The position numbers and the translations under genes are program-made. Positions 7,101 through 11,580 of a DNA stretch of 11,580 bases are shown here, piece by piece; position 1 is the first letter of the stretch, and each line of letters begins with the position of its first letter. Source of the stretch: Phoronis ovalis. Taxonomy: Eukaryota; Phoronida; Phoronidae. The notes beneath the pieces are model-generated. The model saw nothing but the letters and a program-made list of their open reading frames with translations. It did not search any database and was not told the origin of the DNA. The stretch lies in NCBI GenBank assembly GCA_028565635.1, contig JAOXYB010052101.1, forward strand, positions 1 to 11,580, given 5' to 3'.

Positions 7101-10100
7101 GTAATAGTCCAACAAGAAAAGTATGCCCTGTGGTAAATAAGGCTTTGCTAACCGTGCAAAAGTGTAAATGCAGAAGCTGAAAAAATGGGGCCTATTGGGC
7201 AGATACACACACACTACGTATATTATACATATACGCACCTATAAACACCTTGAGAAAATTAGACATAACGCGTCTATAAAAAAAACTAGGGCCTAAACTT
7301 AGACTACAGCTAATGTAGCAATAAGTAAGTAAGTAAGATAGAATAGGCAACAATTGAAAGTAGAAATTGATTTCTAGTCCTTCTGTGTTGTATTCAACTG
7401 GATCCTGGCAGTCAAGATGATTTTCTTTGTTTTTTATCTGCTATTTTATATAGATACCTGAATTTAATTTTGTTTTATGATTTAGAATACTTTATGTGAA
7501 CAAGGAAGAACAGCTTTAGAGAATGAATTTCGGGTAATTCTAACCAAGCACAGCAAACCTGTTCAACCAGTTATCATAATGGACCTGTTAGAGGAACAAG
7601 ATGGTATGTGTCTTCATTACTTTAACATTAACATTTTTGCAACATGTGTGAAATAACATTACATGTTCTTCCAAAATTTCAAATATCTTTCACCTTACCA
7701 ATGACACTTCTTAGAATAATGATATTTGCGTGCACCAGGTGCATGCTCAATGAAGTCTATTGATCCTGCATAAACTAAAAATATCTGAGGTCAGTGAGCT
7801 AGCATTTTCCAAGTATATTCTCTGAATATAACAGTTCACTAATCTTGTATCTTGTGCAGTCTAGTCTGATTACCATGACATGAAGTTTCAGAATCCATAT
7901 CTCTTCCAATAAATCAACCTGAGATTTTGTGATACCAATTTATTGTTGATGTCATTCATACTTTGAAATCATTTCATTATGAGGTCAAATCATTATTGAG
8001 TTGTCATTTGAGATATGATTTCATTATTGAGGTCACTGATTATGTGACATCATTTTATGATGGATGTTGATCTTTCTGTGACATCATTGCATTTACTAGG
8101 TCACTCATCTTGTGAGATCATTCCATTATAAAATCACTGATTTTATAGACACCATATATTAATTTCAACAACAATGTTGTCTGGGATGCTCATTTTGGAC
8201 ATCACTTCATTTCATGTAATGGGTACATTTCGTTACTGAGGTACCTGATATCACCGTTTTCAAATTAAAACAGTTTTAAATATCGTTATTAAAATGTAAT
8301 CATTTCAGAAGAAAAAGATGATGAACAAGAGGCTGAGTCAAAACTACTTGTGGAACATTTACCAGAAGATGCAACAGCGGACCTAGTGAAAATCACAAAA
8401 TGGCTGGTGTCCGATAATGGCAAGTTAGATTTCCTAAACAACTATGCTGCAGTGAGATCAAACATTCTGAAGAGATCTTTACAAGGGTAAGTAAAGCAGT
8501 GCTGTCGCTGTTGAGTGTTTTAGTTTTATGTAACGTTATGTGTATAGCATGTACATAAAAATAAGTAAATGGTAACACTGTGACAACTTTTAAGCTCAAA
8601 ATCCAAATACAACTCTACCAGTGGATTAGTTATTTATTCATCAGATGTTAGAAATTGAACAGGAATAAAAAAATTTTAATATGCCATTTTTGTGATCAAG
8701 TAGAAACATTATTTAACACTTTAGTACAATGTGTAGCTATTGTTAAAATCACCTGCTTTGTAAATGTCGATTAAAAAGAAATTGAAATCGACTGATACGA
8801 AAAATGTTTTCTGTTTGTTTATAGCTTCAGAGATCACTTGAAGACTCAGAGCGGGGGCCCGTACACAGCACTTGTGGCACAATCTCCTGCCCCAGCTCTT
8901 GTTAGAGGCAAATCATCAACTAAAGACACACCATCCAAACGAGGATCATCAAAAAAGTATCAAAAGTAAGACATATTATTTGCTTTTGGGCTTGTTTCAT
9001 AAAATGGTCATTTATTATCTACTTTAATTTTGGTTTTTCTATGATTTATGCAAAATAAAATTAAATAGTTATCCATTAGATTTCCCGCATTCTTTAATTA
9101 GAACAAAAACTTATTGAAAAACTGTAAGGTTAAGCATTGGAAATATTACATTTATTTAGTTTATCCAGTTGTTTCATCCCATGATGCTTATAAAGCAGTC
9201 TTTTTTGTATTCTTTCTTTGTTTATTTCTAAAATAGTGTAGATTACACGTATCTAGTGACTGTGTATTGTAATTTTGATTCCGTAACAGTTTCATGCGGA
9301 AAGCGTCAACTTTGATGAAGCAGACATCTCACGCTTTAGAAGGAGGTGCTTACAGGAAAATGAGTACATTAAGTGTTGATTTCAAAGAAGATGATGAAAT
9401 TGAGATAGATGGTTATATTAATGGGCTGTCAGCTCTTCTAAAACTGATTCAGGTATGAAACTTCTTAATATAATTTTTAACTGTTATATATCACTACATT
9501 GTACTTACTGTAATGATATCTGTCTAACATGTTTGTTCTGTTGTTGAAACCTACCCAACAATGTGTGATGTCATATAAACGATGACCTCACATATTCAGT
9601 GACATGATTCCATGAATGGTGCAAAATATAAATGTTTGATCTAAAAGATGGTTTTCTTGATTTGTTGACTGTTTGACTGTTATACTTAGAGAACAATTAC
9701 AAGTAGTAGTGCTAGTGATATTGGCATGACTGTTTTCTTACTGACTGTTGATGATATGAGCACCTCCTTTATTCAGTTAATATTTTAGTCAATAATTAAA
9801 CGTATCAATATATCAAGATCTAACTGTTAATTCAACTACTAGGTAAAGATTATCGTAAAAGAGGTGAAAGTTAAGACTGTAAATAATCTAGCTTTGATGC
9901 AACTTATTTTAGAGTGAAAGTCAAATGATGGTTAGTATCATACCTGAGAAATATCAACGAAAAATATTTGACATGCTAGTGCAGCCAACAATGGATACTG
10001 TGTTCAATGAAGGAGAGGTAAAGTTTTCCGTGCAGCAAAGTTGTATCGAAAAATATTCCAAAAATCGTATAGCAATCAAAGTACGCATAGACACCAGAGG

Positions 10101-11066
10101 TCTGTTGTGGGAAACATAGTGAAAAAACGATTCTGTAAACACTTACGATTCCATAGCTCTTTAAAGATATTTACATGAATTGAGAAGTTAAGATTTTTTC
10201 TGACGATTCCCCTGATCTTAAAAAGCACTTAAAATTCTGCAGATAAACCAGCTAGCTATAGCATAGATTACTGTTAGTAGTTTTATTGCAATTGTATCCA
10301 TATTTGACTGTAATGTCACACAGTGTATCACACTTATTTTTTTATGTGTGACACTTACTTCTCATAGTAAAGGAGCAAAAGCAACAGTGTTAGGATGTGC
10401 TATCATAATTATCCATTATTAGTGCGAGTAATATGTTCTTTGCAAAGTAATTTTTTATAGCTTTTTGTGTCTATTATGTCATGTAAGCATGAAATTTATG
10501 CTATTCTAACAAAGTCGTACAAACAATTACTGTATTTCTTGTTAATACTTTGAGTAACAGTCATTAAATGTTTTTAATTGTCTAACTTATTTTATTTTGT
10601 AGACCATTGCATATACTGCAAAGAAATCCATTGCTAAACATGAATATGCCACAGTGTTACTTTTATATCCTGTTGTAAAACATTTACGAAGTATAAAACC
10701 TGAATTTGACATTGCTTTGGAAGGCTGCCAGGCACCTACTCGGGCAAAGTTAGCCTCTCTCATCGCTGTGTTAAATGGAACGGTTAGTAAGACTTTTTCT
10801 CAAAAGTGTCTTCATAGTAAACAAACAAGACAATGAAAAGCTTTTATTAATAAACCATCTTACATAAAAATTTACTTTCTATTAGAATCTTTATTGGTTG
10901 TGACAGCCTGCTATAGGCAGTCTTGGTTGTAGCTTTGAATTGTGTTAACTTATTAATTTTTCAGGGCGCTAAGGCAATGGAGGATTTCATTGAAGACATA
11001 AGAAGTGATCCTGATAAAACAACAAATATGCCTATAGATGGAACAGTGCATGAATTATCTACAAAT
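4065..11066 (+). CDS. EXOC7: Exo70 (exocyst complex component 7) orthologue, 11 coding exons, C-terminus off right edge
   Basis: Exons are 4065-4130, 4966-5131, 5934-6018, 6375-6480, 7486-7603, 8309-8486, 8825-8965, 9290-9452, 9913-10017, 10603-10782 and 10965-11066. They sum to 1410 nt, or 470 codons in one open frame. Residues about 25-75 form the N-terminal coiled coil that in Exo70 packs into the exocyst core. After it come the helical-rod repeats, with family blocks such as LDHVISFYHVA (residues 87-97), VEHLPED, KPEFDIALEG and DGTVHELSTN (461-470). Family knowledge: Exo70 tethers secretory vesicles to the plasma membrane, binding PI(4,5)P2 and Rho-family GTPases. Its C-terminal lipid-binding surface, about the last third of the protein, is outside the window. 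An in-frame TAA at 4020 precedes the start. ATG 4080 (A at -3, G at +4) is an equally good or better start and would drop five residues. Confidence 0.95.
4131..4965 (+). other. EXOC7 intron 1
   Basis: 835 bp. The first 300 bp (to about 4420) is less AT-rich than the rest and is open for 147 codons on the minus strand (4049-4492), but that frame has no recognisable domain and lies antisense to exon 1. It could hold regulatory sequence. Nothing specific is identified. Confidence 0.7.
4966..5131 (+). CDS. EXOC7: EXOC7 coding exon 2 (N-terminal coiled coil)
   Basis: Encodes residues 23-77 plus one base of codon 78. It includes LSLLKENLQKSTQLTENMVS and LEDRLIRLEETIVPVYQETG, with regular hydrophobic heptads. 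It matches the human block EKSDQLTKNMVSIL through ENLQRLQEN. The acceptor is TTTAAAG and the donor is GTATCC. It ends in phase 1. Confidence 0.93.
5132..5933 (+). other. EXOC7 intron 2
   Basis: 802 bp. It holds AATAAA at 5218-5223 and 5281-5286, a G run at 5474-5482, and a perfect short inverted repeat GGTTAC..GTAACC at 5481-5498. A short direct repeat of TATAGGAATACT lies at 5430-5454. The open frame at 5595-5843 begins at TTG and has no recognisable product. Confidence 0.7.
5934..6018 (+). CDS. EXOC7: EXOC7 coding exon 3
   Basis: Encodes residues 78-105 and two bases of codon 106, reading NTDKVIAALDHVISFYHVAK onwards. This is the Exo70 signature block (human TLSCLDHVISYYHVA). The acceptor is GTCTAG and the donor is GTAAGT. 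It ends in phase 2. Confidence 0.95.
6019..6374 (+). other. EXOC7 intron 3
   Basis: 356 bp of very AT-rich intron with a short TA-repeat run near 6150-6160. No coding or structural feature was seen. Confidence 0.75.
6375..6480 (+). CDS. EXOC7: EXOC7 coding exon 4
   Basis: Completes Gly106 and encodes residues 107-141, containing MEKVQKAVTYFSIHQPGSPE. It matches human MAKIQKAVEYFQDNSPDSPE. The acceptor is TTTCAG and the donor is GTATGT. It ends in phase 0. Confidence 0.94.
6899..7138 (+). repeat. Degenerate direct repeats with core CCCTGTGGTAA
   Basis: Exact CCCTGTGGTAA cores lie at 6931-6941, 7094-7104 and 7126-7136. A one-mismatch copy (ACCTGTGGTAA) is at 6899-6909 and a more decayed copy (CCCCATGGTGAA) is near 7062-7073. 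Neighbouring copies are spaced about 32 bp, and the two pairs are separated by about 165 bp. This suggests an old minisatellite or internal repeats of a decayed element. Confidence 0.6.
7322..7337 (+). repeat. Tetranucleotide microsatellite (TAAG/AAGT)n
   Basis: About four perfect copies of a 4-bp unit in EXOC7 intron 4. Short, with no apparent function. Confidence 0.7.
7486..7603 (+). CDS. EXOC7: EXOC7 coding exon 5
   Basis: Encodes residues 142-180 plus one base of codon 181. It includes ALENEFRVILTKHSKPVQPV followed by IIMDLLEEQD. The human counterpart is ALESEFRSLMTRHSKVVSPV. The acceptor is ATTTAG and the donor is GTATGT. It ends in phase 1. Confidence 0.94.
7604..8308 (+). other. EXOC7 intron 5, with degenerate repeat array
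   Basis: 705 bp. From about 7945 to 8130 it is a degenerate tandem array; see the TGAGGTCA/TGACATCA entry. Another TGAGGTCA lies at 7786-7793. No exon-like sequence was seen. Confidence 0.75.
7945..8130. repeat. Degenerate tandem array, TGAGGTCA/TGACATCA family (intron 5 copy)
   Basis: Loose repeats of roughly 33-40 bp with the theme GTGACATCATT, an AT-rich stretch, then AGGTCACTGAT. TGACATCA or its complement occurs at 7947-7954, 8045-8052 and 8079-8086. TGAGGTCA occurs at 7980-7987 and 8028-8035. The same words recur in introns 8 and 11. Confidence 0.6.
8309..8486 (+). CDS. EXOC7: EXOC7 coding exon 6
   Basis: Encodes residues 181-239 plus two bases of codon 240. It has an acidic start (EEKDDEQEAE), then LLVEHLPEDATADLVKITKW and NYAAVRSNILKRSLQ. 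These match the human VTLEHLPESVLQDVIRISRW and YYQIRSSQLDRSIKG blocks. The acceptor is TTTCAG and the donor is GTAAGT. It ends in phase 2. Confidence 0.94.
8487..8824 (+). other. EXOC7 intron 6
   Basis: 338 bp between a GTAAGT donor and a TTATAG acceptor. AT-rich, with no recognised feature. Confidence 0.75.
8825..8965 (+). CDS. EXOC7: EXOC7 coding exon 7 (start of basic linker)
   Basis: Completes Gly240 and encodes residues 241-286 plus two bases of codon 287. After FRDHLK the sequence becomes low in hydrophobic helix signal and rich in Ser, Thr, Lys and Arg (GKSSTKDTPSKRGSSKK). It resembles the human KRKDTPTKKPVKRPG segment only in character and the KDTP motif. The acceptor is TTATAG and the donor is GTAAGA. 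In vertebrates this region is alternatively spliced. It ends in phase 2. Confidence 0.88.
8966..9289 (+). other. EXOC7 intron 7
   Basis: 324 bp, AT-rich, splitting the basic linker-encoding sequence. I saw no cassette exon that would keep the frame. Confidence 0.7.
9290..9452 (+). CDS. EXOC7: EXOC7 coding exon 8 (end of linker, next helical repeat)
   Basis: Completes Asn287 and encodes residues 288-341. The first half (FMRKASTLMKQTSHALEGGA) continues the divergent linker. The second half (EDDEIEIDGYINGLSALLKL) matches human DDMLDVETDAYIHCVSAFVK. The acceptor is TAACAG and the donor is GTATGA. It ends in phase 0. Confidence 0.9.
9453..9912 (+). other. EXOC7 intron 8
   Basis: 460 bp. It contains one TGATGTCA/TGACCTCA pair at 9566-9590. 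Nothing else was recognised. Confidence 0.75.
9566..9590. repeat. TGAGGTCA/TGACATCA family, single pair in EXOC7 intron 8
   Basis: TGATGTCA at 9566-9573 is followed by TGACCTCA at 9583-9590. These are the two words of the intron 5 array, in inverted orientation. Confidence 0.5.
9913..10017 (+). CDS. EXOC7: EXOC7 coding exon 9
   Basis: Encodes residues 342-376, including IIPEKYQRKIFDMLVQ and FNEGE. It matches human IIPEHHQKKTFDSLIQ and LEGE. The acceptor is TTTTAG and the donor is GTAAAG. Phase 0 at both ends. Confidence 0.93.
10018..10602 (+). other. EXOC7 intron 9
   Basis: 585 bp. It contains a 9-bp inverted repeat, TGTCACACA (10314-10322) with TGTGTGACA (10345-10353), separated by 22 bp. 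The exon 9 frame runs on to a stop at about 10117-10119, which is read-through and not a separate gene. Confidence 0.75.
10603..10782 (+). CDS. EXOC7: EXOC7 coding exon 10
   Basis: Encodes residues 377-436, including YPVVKHLRSIKPEFDIALEG, matching human FPILRHLKQTKPEFDQVLQG. The acceptor is TTGTAG. The donor GTTAGT is slightly off consensus but keeps phase 0 and joins correctly to exon 11. Confidence 0.93.
10965..11066 (+). CDS. EXOC7: EXOC7 coding exon 11 (last in window)
   Basis: Encodes residues 437-470, beginning GAKAMEDFIEDIRSDPDK and ending DGTVHELSTN, very close to human GAKALEDFADNIKNDPDK and DGTVHELTSN. The acceptor is TTTCAG and the donor is GTAAGA. Phase 0. The following human block (AILFLQQLLDF) is not in the remaining 514 bp. 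Confidence 0.95.
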
Positions 11067-11580
11067 GTAAGACCATAAGTTTTGGCGTTGTGTATTCCAC
11101 AAAGTAACATAGCTGCTGATCCTCCTGCTTGAGGGCAGTAAGTCTCAATACAAACCGGCAAAAATATGACTTACTTTAGCAGTGTTACTGCTGTGTGAAG
11201 CTTACATGCTATACCTTCATGTAGATCTTTTTAATCTTCATCATCGATGACCTCATAGTAGAGTGATGTCATACATACATGCTTATTACCTCATATAGTA
11301 AATATAGTGACATCATTGATGAACTTGGAGAATAATGCCATATGTTTACCCTACACAGTATGTAGTGACAGATTACCTCTTGGAAGAGCAATGTCCTACA
11401 CCTGTAGCTTACCTCTGAGAGTAGACATCATTGAGGGCCTTGTAACATTGACCTCATACAGAAGGGATGCCATAGTGTATCTCACATCATCATCAGGGAC
11501 TTCATGAAAGTTTCGTCATAGAGCTAAAGTGATATCATATCTGTTTAAAGGGAAAAGCCAACATTTTTGATGTTTTTTTT
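11067..11580 (+). other. EXOC7 intron 11 (partial)
   Basis: 514 bp to the window edge, largely the degenerate repeat array at 11236-11520. The next Exo70 exon is not reached. Confidence 0.75.
11236..11520. repeat. Degenerate tandem array, TGAGGTCA/TGACATCA family (intron 11 copy)
   Basis: Loose units of about 30-35 bp alternating an ACCTC-type word with a GACATCA or GATGTCA word. Exact TGACCTCA lies at 11248-11255 and 11449-11456. TGATGTCA is at 11264-11271 and TGACATCA at 11308-11315. The open frame at 11307-11507 is a by-product of this repeat. Confidence 0.55.

Larger units (their letters stand above)
6481..7485 (+). other. EXOC7 intron 4
   Basis: 1005 bp. It holds the CCCTGTGGTAA repeat patch (6899-7138) and an AAGT tetranucleotide run at about 7322-7337. 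No exon-like sequence was recognised. Confidence 0.75.

Noticed and set aside
10314-10353. 9-bp inverted repeat TGTCACACA/TGTGTGACA
   Set aside because: Short arms with a 22-bp AT-rich spacer. Such repeats are common by chance and nothing links it to a function.
10961-11161. 66-codon minus-strand open frame
   Set aside because: It is antisense to EXOC7 exon 11, whose plus-strand reading matches Exo70 strongly.
11307-11507. 66-codon open frame at the right end
   Set aside because: It is made by the degenerate repeat array in intron 11.
1-11580. CRISPR arrays, tRNA or rRNA genes, bacterial operons or viral genes
   Set aside because: None seen. The spliced animal genes explain all coding signal, and the repeats lack the regular spacing of a CRISPR array.

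Overview
This window is AT-rich eukaryotic nuclear DNA from an animal. Its genes are split into short exons with GT-AG introns of roughly 180 to 1400 bp, and both proteins are recognisable metazoan orthologues. I cannot name the species. Compact introns, AT-rich composition and moderate divergence from the vertebrate proteins suggest an invertebrate. There is no bacterial, viral or organellar gene content.

Two genes lie head to head. On the minus strand, about 1387-3645, are the first four coding exons of a WBP11 orthologue (WW-domain-binding protein 11, a nuclear splicing-associated factor). They encode residues 1-96, and the gene continues past the left edge. On the plus strand, 4065-11066, are eleven coding exons of an EXOC7/Exo70 orthologue (exocyst subunit). 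They encode about 470 residues, and the C-terminal third lies past the right edge. All exon phases join without a frame break in both genes. The two start codons are 419 bp apart, so 3646-4064 must hold both 5' ends and probably a shared or overlapping bidirectional promoter. It contains a CACGTG E-box, a TATA-like box and possible 5'UTR splice sites.

The most striking non-coding feature is a long, near-perfect inverted repeat at 2332-3132 inside WBP11 intron 2. Its two arms of about 348 bp are about 95% identical by eye around a 106-bp loop. It ends 24 bp from a 32-nt coding exon. It looks like a young foldback or MITE-type element and would form a long hairpin in the WBP11 pre-mRNA. The EXOC7 introns carry degenerate repeats: a CCCTGTGGTAA family in intron 4, and a family rich in TGAGGTCA and TGACATCA in introns 5, 8 and 11.

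The two genes have separate known roles (splicing and vesicle tethering), and only their shared promoter region links them. I see no new biological system here. The points worth following up are the foldback element, the divergent promoter, the intronic repeat family and the divergent basic linker of Exo70.
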